NCBI GenBank assembly: GCA_041488295.1
Contig: JBGPOZ010000007.1
Span: 1-44,732 of the forward strand
Direction of reading: 5' to 3'
From: URHD0088 sp041488295
GTDB lineage: Bacteria; Pseudomonadota; Alphaproteobacteria; ATCC43930; CGMCC-115725
DNA: 44,732 nt
This document shows, one piece after another, positions 7,242 to 16,500 of the stretch. The notes under the pieces were generated by a model that saw nothing but the letters and a program-made list of their open reading frames with translations, had not been told where the DNA came from and did no database searches. Position 1 is the stretch's first letter. Every line of letters starts with the position of its first letter. The translations under genes and the position numbers were made by a program.

Positions 7242-8339
7242 TCAGACCGTCGAGCCCTGGCTGCGCACCGTCGCCGCGCCCTTATAGGCGGTCGTGCCCG
7301 CGGGCAGGGTGAGGCGCAGCCAGGCGCCCTCGGCGCCGGCGCTGTTGGGCGCGGCGCCGGACGGGAGATTGCCCGGGCTCGGCACGCTGATCAGCGACGG
7401 CTGGACGACGAAGGTGAGCGCGCTGGCATCGCCATTGGTCGGCAAGGTCTGCCGATTGGCGGTCGTCTGGGTATCGTTCAACGCCTTGCAGAGGGCGAGA
7501 TCGAGCGTCGCGCTGCCGGGCAGCGCCGGGCTTTCGCTGAGCACCTCGGCCTGCGCGCCGGTGAGCGCCGTCGCCGTGTTGTTGTTCACGACGAAGACCT
7601 TCTCGTAGAAGGTCCGCGAGGCGCCGCCCGGGACGTCGGCGGCGGCGGTCGCGAAGGCGCGGGTGATGGCGGTGACGGCGTTCGGCGAGATCTCGAACAG
7701 CATCCCCTGATAGACGTCGTAGGTCGAGGTGTTGTCCGGAATCGTGCCCCAATCGCGGTTGACGGCGACGACATCGGTGCCGTAGCCCGAGATGGCGATG
7801 ATCGAGCGCAGCTGGTTGACTCCGGTATTGGTCTTGATGCGGATGATCTGGCCGATCGAGACCGAGGCGCCGTCGCCGGCCTGCAGCTTGAAGAGCGCCG
7901 GCGTCGTGCCGGTCTTGTTGGCAGCGCCGGTCTGCGCCGTGTGCGCGGCAACGACCGCCGTGTGCGCGTAAAGCGCGACGTCGCCGACCGCGGCCGTGCC
8001 CCCGGGATTGGCGAGGCCGGCGATGGCGCCGCCGGTGATGACGGCGGCGAGCAGGCGCTCGACGGTCAGCGAGGCGGCAAGGCCGGTCACCGGCGTCGTG
8101 CCGTTCAATGTCGCGGATGCCGGCGTCTGCACGACGCCGGTCGCATCGCGCGCCGCGAAAGCGAGCTTCGTCGCAGTGTCGCTCGCCGAGGAGGACACCA
8201 TGTCCAAGGTGCCGTTCGGCGTGATGTCGAAGAACTGGACGCGCTTCGTGAAATCGACGGCGCCGCCGGTCGTCGCCGCGTCGGCTTCCGGCATGTTCGC
8301 CGAGCCATAGAGCACGATGTCGGAGGGAATGACGCTCAT
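7242..8339 (-). CDS. Phage virion structural protein, unknown family
   Basis: A 365-residue Ala/Thr/Gly-rich protein without Cys-based motifs or membrane segments. The early SDIVLYGSANMPEADAATTGGAVDFTKRV segment (given here in part) is typical of virion proteins seen next to LamG-type phage proteins. Later segments such as YEKVFVVNNNTATALTGA and GAWLRLTLPAGTTAYKGA suggest beta-sandwich domains. It sits downstream of the LamG repeat protein and may form one surface structure with it. The start ATG 8,339 is 28 bases from the upstream stop. Confidence 0.5.
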   Translation of the reverse strand: MSVIPSDIVLYGSANMPEADAATTGGAVDFTKRVQFFDITPNGTLDMVSSSASDTATKLAFAARDATGVVQTPASATLNGTTPVTGLAASLTVERLLAAVITGGAIAGLANPGGTAAVGDVALYAHTAVVAAHTAQTGAANKTGTTPALFKLQAGDGASVSIGQIIRIKTNTGVNQLRSIIAISGYGTDVVAVNRDWGTIPDNTSTYDVYQGMLFEISPNAVTAITRAFATAAADVPGGASRTFYEKVFVVNNNTATALTGAQAEVLSESPALPGSATLDLALCKALNDTQTTANRQTLPTNGDASALTFVVQPSLISVPSPGNLPSGAAPNSAGAEGAWLRLTLPAGTTAYKGAATVRSQGSTV

Positions 8340-8366
8340 CGCGCTGTCCTTCGCTGGTAAACGGAA

Positions 8367-10145
8367 TCAGGTCAGCGTTTCGCCGATCAAGGTCGAAGCG
8401 CTCAGCATCTCGCCGATCAGGGTCGACCCGCTCAGCGTCTCGGCAACGAGGTCGGGCGAGGCGAGGCTTTCGCCGATGAAATGCGCGCCGACCAGTGTCA
8501 GCGTCCACTCGATCGGCAGCGCCGAGGCGCCGATGACGAGGCTGCCGACGCCGCCGCCTAATTCGAGCGGCGCCGCGGTGTCCGCGCGCAGCATGGCGAC
8601 AAGCTCGATCGGCGAGGCCGCGTCCCTGATGATGCTCGCCAGGAACTCGGCCGGCAGGCCCGCGCTCGCCGCAAGCGCGGCGAGCGCCTCTTGCGGCAGC
8701 AGCGCGTCGATCCGCAGCGCCGCCGCGCCTTCGACCGGCATGACGCCGTCAAGCCGAAGCGCCGAGAGGATCTCGATGGCGAGCGCGGCGTCGGGCCGGA
8801 CCGACAGCAGCGCCTCGAGCGGCAGCGCGCTATCGGCGCGCTGAGTCGCCGCGGTTTCGAGCGGCGCCGGCGCATCCTTGACGGCGAGCGCCAGGAACTC
8901 GAGCGGCAGCGTGGCATCCGCCGTGACCGAGACCGCGCCGGTGAACTCGACGGGAACGGCCCCATCGAGCCGGACCGTCGCGCGGATCTCGAGCGGCAAC
9001 GCTGCGTCGGCGCGGAGACCGGCGAGAGCCTCAGCCGGCGCCACCTCGTCGCGACGCAGCGCCGCCAGCCCCTCGAGCGCCGCGGCGCCGTTGCTGCGCT
9101 GCGCGGCGACCAGCTCGGCAGGAATGGCGGTGTCGGTGCGTTGCGATCCCGCGAATTCGATCGCGGCCGCTGCATCGTCCAGCTGCGCGGCCAGCGCCTC
9201 GACCGGCCCATTGGCATCGCCGCGCATGAGCGCGAGCCATTCCGTCGGGACCTGTCCGTCGCGCAGCAGCATCGACGCGGATTCGGCCGGCACCGCTTCG
9301 TCCTTGCGCTGCGATGCCAGCCATTCGAGCGCCGCGGCGCAGTTGCTGGTGACCGTCGTGCCGCCAGCGACAGCGCCCTTGAACTGCACCAGCCGCTTCG
9401 GCCACAGTCCCGGGTTCCGATCGAACGCCCACCGCGCCATCTCAACATCGGTCAGATGGCGGTTCCACACCGCGAGGCGCGTACAGAAGCCGTTGCAGCC
9501 GTCGGAGAAAGATACGTCCGTGCCGATCGATATTGAGGTAAATGCGTCAGCGCCAGATGCGTTGCCAGGGTTCAACGCCGACTTGATCCCATTGAGCCAC
9601 GCATTGATGTTGGCGCCGTCAACCAGATATGCGGAAATACGGAGCGGAACACCGGCCTGCGCTGACGCTCCTGGGAAGTTCGTAACTGTCGAGTTGCTGT
9701 TACCCTGGTTATAAACACCCGGCACGCCATTGAGATCGAAGCCGGGGCCGATCGAAGCGAAAGTGCCGCTATTCGATCCGATCACGGCAGCTTGCTGAAG
9801 GCTCGCCGATGTAGTTCCGTTCCAGCCGACCTCCGCTGCAATCGTATATCTAAGAATGCTGGCGCCGGCCGTCAGTGGGCCGACCGTCATATAGGTCGGG
9901 CCGGTCGCGCTGGTCTCGACCGAGGGGCCGGTCGAGCGCGCGCCAAATGTCGGCGCGGTAGTTCCGTTCGCGAGGGCAGGACCGCCGGCCAGCAGGTTCT
10001 TGACGACGCCCCGTGTCGCTTCACCGATCAGGTAATAGGCAACTAAACCCTGCGCGAGACTATCATTAGGGTCGATCTCGTATCCAAACGCGGGCTTCCC
10101 GTTGAGGAAATCCGGCCGCCGATGTGAGGCGAAATAAGCCGACAT
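8367..10145 (-). CDS. LamG-domain virion protein with 20 tandem 14-residue repeats
   Basis: A 592-residue protein in three parts. Residues about 30-240 form a concanavalin-like (LamG/laminin_G_3) domain, recognised by the closing strand RLAVWNRHLTDVEMARW, usually carbohydrate-binding. Residues 272-545 are 20 consecutive units of 14 residues (two are 16 and 18) with consensus P-x-E-x-L-A-x-x-R-x-D-x-A-x. Residues 555-592 are four copies of a 10-residue unit (TLIGETLSxS-like). No signal peptide or membrane helix is seen. It lies among connector genes, so it could be a head or neck fibre rather than a tail-tip fibre. The ATG follows the upstream stop by 1 base and has no good ribosome site, so translation is probably coupled. 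Confidence 0.7.
   Translation of the reverse strand: MSAYFASHRRPDFLNGKPAFGYEIDPNDSLAQGLVAYYLIGEATRGVVKNLLAGGPALANGTTAPTFGARSTGPSVETSATGPTYMTVGPLTAGASILRYTIAAEVGWNGTTSASLQQAAVIGSNSGTFASIGPGFDLNGVPGVYNQGNSNSTVTNFPGASAQAGVPLRISAYLVDGANINAWLNGIKSALNPGNASGADAFTSISIGTDVSFSDGCNGFCTRLAVWNRHLTDVEMARWAFDRNPGLWPKRLVQFKGAVAGGTTVTSNCAAALEWLASQRKDEAVPAESASMLLRDGQVPTEWLALMRGDANGPVEALAAQLDDAAAAIEFAGSQRTDTAIPAELVAAQRSNGAAALEGLAALRRDEVAPAEALAGLRADAALPLEIRATVRLDGAVPVEFTGAVSVTADATLPLEFLALAVKDAPAPLETAATQRADSALPLEALLSVRPDAALAIEILSALRLDGVMPVEGAAALRIDALLPQEALAALAASAGLPAEFLASIIRDAASPIELVAMLRADTAAPLELGGGVGSLVIGASALPIEWTLTLVGAHFIGESLASPDLVAETLSGSTLIGEMLSASTLIGETLT
8511..9335 (-). repeat. Degenerate 42-bp tandem repeat, about 19-20 units
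   Basis: The coding repeat of the LamG protein. Units start with a Pro (or Ala)-x-Glu at residues 272, 286, 300, 314, 328, 342, 356, 370, 384, 398, 414, 428, 442, 456, 470, 484, 498, 512, 526 and 544. Spacing is exactly 14 residues except at 398-414 and 526-544. The DNA units differ more than the protein pattern, so the repeat is old and kept by selection on the protein. Confidence 0.85.
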
Positions 10146-10148
10146 GGC

Positions 10149-10616
10149 TTAGGACGCTTCGCGGTAGAACGCCAAGCTGAGGATATTGCCGGTCGCCGGC
10201 AGGGTGGCCCCGCTCTGGTTGCGCAGGATCGGCTTGAAGTTGCCGGGCGGCATGATGAGTCCCGCGCGACCAGAACGCGGCGTGATGGTGGTGCCGGCTC
10301 GCACCGGGATAATGAGATCCGCCGGCCGCCCCGGTGCGATCGTGGCTGACCCATCCTCATAGTTGAATGCCGAGGCGTCGAGCGATCTCAGCAGCCACAG
10401 CTCGAGGAAGCCGCTCGCCAGCGGCGTGAAGGTCCCGCCAGCAAGGAACTCAGCATCGGCATAAATGTGCGCGATCGTGTTCGTCTGATTGAACGCCGCC
10501 CCGAGGGTCGAGAGCACATTGGCGGCCGAAACGGCGAGCGCGTTCAATTCGGTCGTCAGATAGTTCGCGCGGGCGCCCGTATAGGCGCCAGCATCCCAGA
10601 GGAACGGTGTCGTCAT
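10149..10616 (-). CDS. Phage structural protein, unknown
   Basis: A 155-residue protein starting MTTPFLWDAGAYTGARANYL. It has a helical N-terminal third (NALAVSAANVLSTLGAAF) and a beta-rich C-terminal part (FLELWLLRSLDASAFNYEDG, ATGNILSLAFYREAS) that looks like a jelly-roll or receptor-side domain. ATG 10,616 overlaps the upstream stop as ATGA, so the two genes are translationally coupled. It directly precedes the LamG repeat protein and may help assemble it. No family is recognised. Confidence 0.5.
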   Translation of the reverse strand: MTTPFLWDAGAYTGARANYLTTELNALAVSAANVLSTLGAAFNQTNTIAHIYADAEFLAGGTFTPLASGFLELWLLRSLDASAFNYEDGSATIAPGRPADLIIPVRAGTTITPRSGRAGLIMPPGNFKPILRNQSGATLPATGNILSLAFYREAS

Positions 10617-11125
10617 AGGCCGCCCGCCCGGGCGCGCGCGAGGTCGTGCTCGTTGAGCGCCGTCTCCATGCCGATGATCCGCCACCACGGGATTGTGGTC
10701 TCGGCCATCTTCAGCATCGCATCTTCCTGTGGTTGCGTCAGGTTGCCGTTGGCGACCAGCGCATCGAGGAAGACCTTCAGCGCATCATGGATCGCCGGAT
10801 CGGAGGTTTGGAACACCCGCAGGTCCGAGATCACCGTCAGCAGCTCATTGGCTGCGATCAGCGCATTGTCGTGCGGCTGGGTCTGGTTCAGCGCGGCGCC
10901 GGCGAAGACCTTCAGCGAGTAGAGCGCGCCTTGCAGCGCCAGATAGCCGGTGACGCTCGCCACCGGCACGTCGGCGCGCGGACCGGCGACCGTCTCGGCA
11001 TTGAGCAGGGCGGCGATCTGCACGTCCTGGCTGCCGTCCTGCGCCATCGTCGAATAGGGCGCTGTCGCCAGCTTGGCGACGATCAGCGGATCCCAGGAAT
11101 AGTGGTTCTTTGTGTCGGATGTCAT
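10613..11125 (-). CDS. Phage protein of unknown function, helical
   Basis: A 170-residue mostly helical protein with no recognised motif. The N-terminus is MTSDTKNHYSWDPLIVAKLA, and the centre alternates long helices (GYLALQGALYSLKVFAGAAL, DALKVFLDALVANGNLTQPQ). It ends at the ATGA overlap with the next gene. I chose ATG 11,125 over an upstream in-frame start, because the upstream extension is low-complexity and would overlap the head-tail joining gene. The location among connector and fibre genes suggests a virion or fibre-assembly role. Confidence 0.5.
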   Translation of the reverse strand: MTSDTKNHYSWDPLIVAKLATAPYSTMAQDGSQDVQIAALLNAETVAGPRADVPVASVTGYLALQGALYSLKVFAGAALNQTQPHDNALIAANELLTVISDLRVFQTSDPAIHDALKVFLDALVANGNLTQPQEDAMLKMAETTIPWWRIIGMETALNEHDLARARAGGL

Positions 11126-11132
11126 GGCGTGC

Positions 11133-11435
11133 TCACTCGACCTCGAGGCGCCACAGCAACCCGTCGCGGTCGCGTGTGACGTTGGCGACGGTGTATTTCG
11201 TGCCGGCGACGGTGATGACGTCACCCTCTTGCGGCGCCGCCAGTTCGGCGGCGCGGATCTCGGCCGTGCGCGCCGGCGCCTGCGTCCCGGCCCCGGCCAG
11301 CGCGAATTTGACGTCGGGCGTCTTCCAGATCAGCGCGACCGTGAGGGCGCCCCCGCCGGCGGCCGGCGCGTAGTACGCCGCGGTGGCGAGCTCGGAGGCG
11401 AACAGCGTGTCGAGCATCGTGGAGAAGACGCTCAC
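11133..11435 (-). CDS. Head-tail joining protein (lambda FII-like layout)
   Basis: A 100-residue protein: a short N-terminal helix (VFSTMLDTLFASEL), then beta strands with the pattern GDVITVAGTKYTVANVTRDRDG, typical of small head-tail attachment proteins that form the neck ring. I chose the GTG at 11,435 because it overlaps the upstream stop as GTGA. ATG 11,417 would shorten the product by 6 residues. Position between capsid and tail genes supports the call. Confidence 0.6.
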   Translation of the reverse strand: MSVFSTMLDTLFASELATAAYYAPAAGGGALTVALIWKTPDVKFALAGAGTQAPARTAEIRAAELAAPQEGDVITVAGTKYTVANVTRDRDGLLWRLEVE

Positions 11436-11725
11436 AGAGTCTTCCGGACGAGGACGTTGAAGGTGCGGCTGATCAGCTCGCCATCGGGCAGGGTCAGCTC
11501 GGCGCGCACCACGGTGTAGCTCTGATCGGTGCCGCCGGCGAGCTGCACCGTCGATGTCAGGCCATCCTCCGAGATGCGCGTCACCATCACGTCGCCGCCA
11601 TTGTCGATCGAATAGACCGGCGTCGGGATCGGCGAGGCCGCGCCGGCCGGCACGGCTGGCGTCCAATCGAGCGCATGGTTCACGACGTCGTTGGGCGCCT
11701 TGACGAGATCCTCGAAGAGCGGCAT
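11432..11725 (-). CDS. Small Ig-like phage protein (fibre-tail adaptor type)
   Basis: A 97-residue protein with DVVNHALDWTPAV near the N-terminus and strands TSTVQLAGGTDQSYTVVRAE and GELISRTFNVLVR. This order (short acidic helix, DW motif, then an Ig-like sandwich ending in a dRsF-like strand) matches small phage proteins often annotated as fibre-tail adaptors. It overlaps the joining protein by 4 bases. It would sit at the neck or on capsomers; the assignment is by pattern memory. Confidence 0.5.
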   Translation of the reverse strand: MPLFEDLVKAPNDVVNHALDWTPAVPAGAASPIPTPVYSIDNGGDVMVTRISEDGLTSTVQLAGGTDQSYTVVRAELTLPDGELISRTFNVLVRKTL

Positions 11726-11729
11726 CGGA

Positions 11730-12080
11730 TCAGGCCGAGAGGACGCGGCCGACCAGGGTTAGGGCGCGGTCGGCGCCTTGCGCGACCGGCGTCGCGGAGG
11801 TGCCGGAGCGCACCTTGATGAAATTGGCGCCGCGGTAGTATTTCGGGTCGATCGCGACGAACTCGGCGGCGGTGACCGTGACGCTGACCTCGGTGCCGGC
11901 GTCGTTGAAGAGGCTCTGGAAGCTGGCGCCGCCATCGGCGCTGACGAGGAAGGTGAGCGCCGCCGCCGTCCACGCCGCCGGCATGACGATGCCGACGAGC
12001 GTGTCGGCGCCGAGCGGCACCGCGGCCGAGAGCGACTGGCCGTTGGCGATGAGGATGGGAAAGTTGTCGAGCTGCGACAT
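11730..12080 (-). CDS. Small phage structural protein with beta-sandwich pattern
   Basis: A 116-residue protein. It begins MSQLDNFPILIANGQSLSAA and contains ADTLVGIVMPAAWTAAALTF, SADGGASFQSLFNDAG and ISSxR-like ANFIKVRSGTS segments, which resemble small virion proteins found beside LamG-type and adaptor genes. The stop is 4 bases before the next start. There is no motif that sets a function; decoration of the capsid or neck is possible. Confidence 0.5.
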   Translation of the reverse strand: MSQLDNFPILIANGQSLSAAVPLGADTLVGIVMPAAWTAAALTFLVSADGGASFQSLFNDAGTEVSVTVTAAEFVAIDPKYYRGANFIKVRSGTSATPVAQGADRALTLVGRVLSA

Positions 12081-12111
12081 GAAGGCGTCTCCGCTGCGCT
12101 TGGCGCCCGGC

Positions 12112-12864
12112 TCAGCTGCGCTTCTGGCTCAGCCGCGCGAAATCGACGGTCAAGGTGCCGAGGCCGACGCCCGATGCCTTGTAGACGTCGAAGAAAGGCT
12201 GCATGAGCTGCGCCGCTGCGGCGCCGGTGAAGGGGAACTTCGTCCCGGTCGCCACCGGGTTGCCGTCGATGAAGAAGGCGATCGAGGTCAGGTCCTTGAA
12301 CTCGATGCGGAAGATGTGGAAATCGGTGGTGCCGAGCGTGATGCCGGACGAGGCGATCGTGGTGGCGCCGGCGGCGTCGGCGACGCGGCATTTGACGAGG
12401 CCGTTATCGGCGGCGAGCGCCTCGAAATAGGCCGAGTTGGTGATCGTGTCGGGATCGTCGGCCCACGCCGCGGTCACGCCCATGACGATCTTGGCGACCC
12501 CGGTCGGGAGGACCGGGAACTTGGCCCGGCACTCGAAGACGAGGCCTTGCCCGAGGGTCCAGTTGCGCTGGTCGGCGGCGTAGAGCAGCGCCTCCTGCTT
12601 CTCGGAGGTGGCGTCGATGGACGCGGTCATGGTGGCGTTGGCGACGCTGCCGTCGATCGCGACGGCCGGCGTGCCGCCCGTCTTCACCAGCTTCTTGATC
12701 CAGGCATAGCCCAATGTCGCCGCGGTCGGGACGCCGGCGGTGTGACCCGCGCCGATGAAATCCTCCTCGAAGACGATCGGCATGAGGTTGAAGGGCTGCT
12801 CGCCGGCGAGCGCCTGATCCTCGAAGGTGAGGACGCCGTTGATGTAGCGGGCGGAGGTCGACAT
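12112..12864 (-). CDS. Virion protein with LamG-like beta-sandwich pattern
   Basis: A 250-residue protein starting MSTSARYINGVLTFEDQALA. The segments VFECRAKFPVLPTGVAKIVM, DFHIFRIEFKDLTSIAFFID and GNPVATG follow the strand order of concanavalin-like (LamG) domains, here without the flanking repeats. The ATG has AAGGGAG about 8 bases upstream. It lies two genes after the capsid fusion, so a capsid-surface or neck location is likely. It could bind sugars, but no binding residues can be assigned by eye. Confidence 0.5.
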   Translation of the reverse strand: MSTSARYINGVLTFEDQALAGEQPFNLMPIVFEEDFIGAGHTAGVPTAATLGYAWIKKLVKTGGTPAVAIDGSVANATMTASIDATSEKQEALLYAADQRNWTLGQGLVFECRAKFPVLPTGVAKIVMGVTAAWADDPDTITNSAYFEALAADNGLVKCRVADAAGATTIASSGITLGTTDFHIFRIEFKDLTSIAFFIDGNPVATGTKFPFTGAAAAQLMQPFFDVYKASGVGLGTLTVDFARLSQKRS

Positions 12865-12882
12865 GGGCGGGCTCCCTTTGTC

Positions 12883-12917
12883 AGTAGACAGAGCACGGAG
12901 GACGGAAGACGGAAGAC
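12883..12917. repeat. Five tandem heptamers (GGAAGAC family)
   Basis: The plus strand reads AGTAGAC, AGAGCAC, GGAGGAC, GGAAGAC, GGAAGAC with no gap, in the 118-bp space between two late genes. The last two copies are identical. No gene is possible here. It may be a slippage-generated tract or a site for a repeat-binding protein. Confidence 0.6.
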
Positions 12918-12934
12918 AGGAATGAAGCGGTCAC

Positions 12935-12969
12935 TCGCGCGCCGCGGGTTGGAGCGGCGTGGCGCGCGA
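12935..12969 (-). terminator. Hairpin TCGCGCGCC / GGCGCGCGA between late genes
   Basis: A perfect 9-bp stem with a 17-base loop lies 13 bases after the stop of the gene at 12,983-13,477 (minus strand). There is no U-tract on either strand, so it is more likely an mRNA-stabilising or partial-termination structure than a full intrinsic terminator. Confidence 0.35.
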
Positions 12970-12982
12970 GGATCGTCAGCCC

Positions 12983-13477
12983 TCAGACGAAGGCGGTCGG
13001 CTGGCTCGCGACGTCGCTCGGGTAGCGCGGCAGGATTACCAGCTTCGCCGAGGTGATGTTGCCGGCATTCGAGGCCGAGGTCTGGAGCGCGATGTGCTCG
13101 AAGGCGTTGGCGACGTCGAACGAGGAAAGATCGAGCTCGAACACCACGGTCTTGTCCTTGGTCGCCGCCGAGGTCTGGAAGGTCGCGGCGGCCGTCTGTG
13201 CGGCGAAGGCGTCGCTGCCGGTCGCGGTCGAGGTGTCCTGGTTGGCGAAGATCGCCGAGACGGGGATCGCCTTCGAGCCGGTGCCGGCGCTGTCCTGCGC
13301 CTGTAGGGGCGAGAAGGTCACCTGCGCAGCATTGCCCTGGTTGACGTCGGCGACTACCCAGGCCTTGAGCGCGTTGCGCAGCGAGACGTAGGAGCTGGTG
13401 CGGCCGGCGGCGTCGGCGGCGGCCGGAAGGAGCTTGACCTCCTTCAGCGAGTCGAGATAGCGGAATTGACGGGCCAT
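12983..13477 (-). CDS. Capsid-adjacent structural protein (possible decoration protein)
   Basis: A 164-residue protein directly downstream of the capsid fusion gene. It begins MARQFRYLDSLKEVKLLPAA and has strands TVVFELDLSSFDVANAFEHI and SAKLVILPRYPSDV. Its start has a very strong AGGAGG, as expected for a protein needed in many copies. No known decoration family is recognised; the call rests on position and predicted expression. Confidence 0.5.
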   Translation of the reverse strand: MARQFRYLDSLKEVKLLPAAADAAGRTSSYVSLRNALKAWVVADVNQGNAAQVTFSPLQAQDSAGTGSKAIPVSAIFANQDTSTATGSDAFAAQTAAATFQTSAATKDKTVVFELDLSSFDVANAFEHIALQTSASNAGNITSAKLVILPRYPSDVASQPTAFV

Positions 13478-13588
13478 GGCGGCCTCCTAAGCTGTCAGCC
13501 GATGGCTGAGCGGTAGGCCGGCCCCGACCGGCCCGATGATCACGGGGATAGCGGCGGCGGCCCGCAGCGAGGCAGGCCGCCGGCGCGA

Positions 13589-16500
13589 TTACCGGTTCGC
13601 CAGCGTGATGTAGGGCGAGCGCTTCTCGCCGGCGGCGCCCTTGTACGGCGTCACGGCGGAATGCCAGGCCGGCTGCCCATCGACGCGGTAGCGGAAGCGG
13701 AACACCATCTCGTCGGTGAGGAAGCGGACATGCATCGAGCTCATCGCCTGCAGCGCCGCCTTGTCGCACATGACGTACTGGCTCCAATCGACGAGGACGA
13801 TGTCGCCTTCGGTGCCGAGCGTCTCGTTGTACTCCGTCGTCATCACCGGGCGCCCGAGCAAGGAGCCGTATGGCGTCCCGCTTAGGCCGCCCGGCGGCAT
13901 AAAGACGAGGGCGCCGGCGGTGCCGATCGGCGCGTTGAGGGCGATGAGCTGCGGGATGGCGTTACGGTTGCACATCCACACCGAATTCTCTTCGGAGCGC
14001 TCGTCGAGCGCCGCCCACATCTTCGTCAAATTGTTCATGACGATGGTCGCCGCCGCCTGTCCCTGCTCCTTGGCGATGGTGACCTTGGCCGGTGCCTTCA
14101 AGATGCCGAGCGGCTGGCCGGCGCCGGTGCCGCGGAAGCAGCCATCCTCGACCATGAAGATGTATTCCTGCGTGAAGGCGACGGTGCCGATCGCGGTCAG
14201 CGCCGTCGTGTCCTCGAGCAGCTCGTCGGAGACGTTCCAGAAGCCGAGGAGCTTCTTCAGGTCGAGCTCGATCAGGCGGAATTTCGGCTTGCCCGTGCCG
14301 CCGGCATCGCCCTCGCTCGCCCAGGCCATCGAGACGCCGCCCCAGCGCGATCCGGTGGCCCGGCTGGTTTCGTCGATGCCGGGGATCTTGATGCCGTTGG
14401 CACTGGTCGAGATCGGCAGCTTGAACACGCGGGAGAGGATCTTTCCGCCGGTAAAGGCGCGCTGCATGATCTCGGCGTAGAAATCCGTCTGGACGAGGAA
14501 GCCGCCAGCGTCGGGACCTACCTCGCCGGCGCCGGTCGGCGCGCGGACGAGGCGCTTGTCGAGCGCGCCGGAATCGTTGCCGCTGATCGAATAGCGCGCG
14601 ACGGCAGCGAGGTGCTCGCCGAAGGTCTTGAAGCCGCCGCTCTTGGCGGTCGGCGTCGTTACCGCCTCGGCGTCCGGCGACGGCCGCACGGAGACGATCG
14701 GCCCAGCCGTCGTGCCGTGCTGCGCCACATGATCGAGCGCGCGTTCGCGGAAGGCCTCGAGCGAGAGGCCCTCGTCGAGCGCCTGCTCGACCATCTCGGG
14801 CGGCAGTGTCAGCTTGCGCGCCGTGGCGCGGATGCCGGAGGTGCGCGTGCGTTCGGCCTCGATCGCCTGGGTGCGGACGGCGTCGTCATTCGCGGGCTTC
14901 GCGCCCGCCGCGGCAGTCTTTTCCACTTCCGATGTCCTTTCGTGGAGTGTGGCAGGGCGGGTTGCCCGCGAGAGAGAGCGGAACCCGGCTTTCGGGTCCG
15001 CGGGTATCGGGAGCGCCGTGGCTTCCACGGGCTCCCAATCGACCGCCCGGTAGGTGGGCGGCGATGTCGTCTCGTCGATGCGGTAGCGATGGACGAGGTA
15101 GCCTGCCGAGGCGCCGCGCAGGACGCCTGACGCCACGTCGCGCAAGGCCTGCTCGGCGCCGGGCTTGTCGGAGAAGAGGAAGGTGCCGCGCAGCTCGCCA
15201 TTGGCGATGATGGCGCTGCCCGGCACCGCGGCGCCGATCTGGTCGGCAAGGCGCAGATCGAGGGCGCGCTCGCCATGGCCGTCGAGCAGCGGCAGGCCGG
15301 CATCGAAGCGGGCGAGGCGGATCTCGCCAGGGCGGCATCCCAGCACCTCGTCGGCCCAGCGCCGGCGGTCGTAATCGTAGATCCGCACCGGCGTCTCGGT
15401 CGCGATGACGATCTCGGCGGTGCGCTGGTCGAGATCGACCGAGGCGGCGCGCATGCGCGCCAGGAGATCGCGGATGTGCATGGCGGCTCCGCCGGCGAGC
15501 TCGCGTGTGCGGCGATCGCCGAGGGTCATCTGCGGCGCCGTTTCCTCGGGCTCGTCATCGCCGCCGAAGAGCGGCGGCGGATCGGCCTCTGCGGCGCCGA
15601 ACTCCGCGCCGAGCGCGGCCAGCGCCTGGCGGAAGGGCAGGATCTTGTCGGCGAAGCCGATCTCGACCGCGGCGGCGCCGGCATAGACGGCGGCCTCGGT
15701 GCCGCGCACCGCGGCGGCGTCGATCCCGCGGTTGCGCGCGACGGTCTCGATGAAGAGCTCGTAAGCCTGATCGATCTCGCCCTGCAGATCCGCGCGCGCC
15801 GAGCGCGAGAGCGGCGCGTGTGGGTTGCCGTCGATCTTCTTCTCGCCGGCGAAGACATAGGTCCATTGCTCGCCGAGCATCTCGTCCTGCGCCGAGAAAT
15901 CGACATGCAATGCGACGACGCCGACCGAGCCGACCATCGCCGTGCGCGGCAGATAGACGCGGTCGCAGGCGCTGGCGATGGCATAGGCGGCCGAGCAGGC
16001 CATCTCGTCGACGCAGGCGATCAGCGGCTTGGCGCCGCGCGCGGCGTAGAGCTCATCGACGAAGTCGAAGCAGCCGGCGACGGCGCCGCCCGGCGAATCG
16101 CAGCGGAAGACGATCGCCTGGACGGCCGGGTCGGCGAGCGCCTGCGCCAGCTCCTCGGCGAGGAACTCGTAGCCTGTGACGCCAAAGCAGGCTTGCATGA
16201 ACCACGAGCCGCGCTGGACGAGCGGTCCCGCGACGTCGATGATGGCGATCCCGGCATCGGTCACCGCATAGGGGCGGCGCTCCGGCTCTTGTGCGCCATC
16301 GTCATCCGCATCGTACCCGTCGTCCCAGGCGCGCAGCGGCAGCGGCGCGCCTGAGGAGGCCGCGGCGAGGCCGCGCTCGAGCGCGCGGCGGCTGACGAGG
16401 AGCGGGATGCCGACCAGCTCGCGGCGCAGCGCGACGCGATAGCCGGCGAGCGCGCGGCGGCGGATCTTGCGCGTCTCGGCGCGGCGGCGGATCGCGCCCT

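Noticed and set aside
8691..9536. Plus-strand frame opposite the 14-residue repeats
   Set aside because: Its repeats mirror those of the minus-strand gene; codon pattern and neighbours favour the minus strand.
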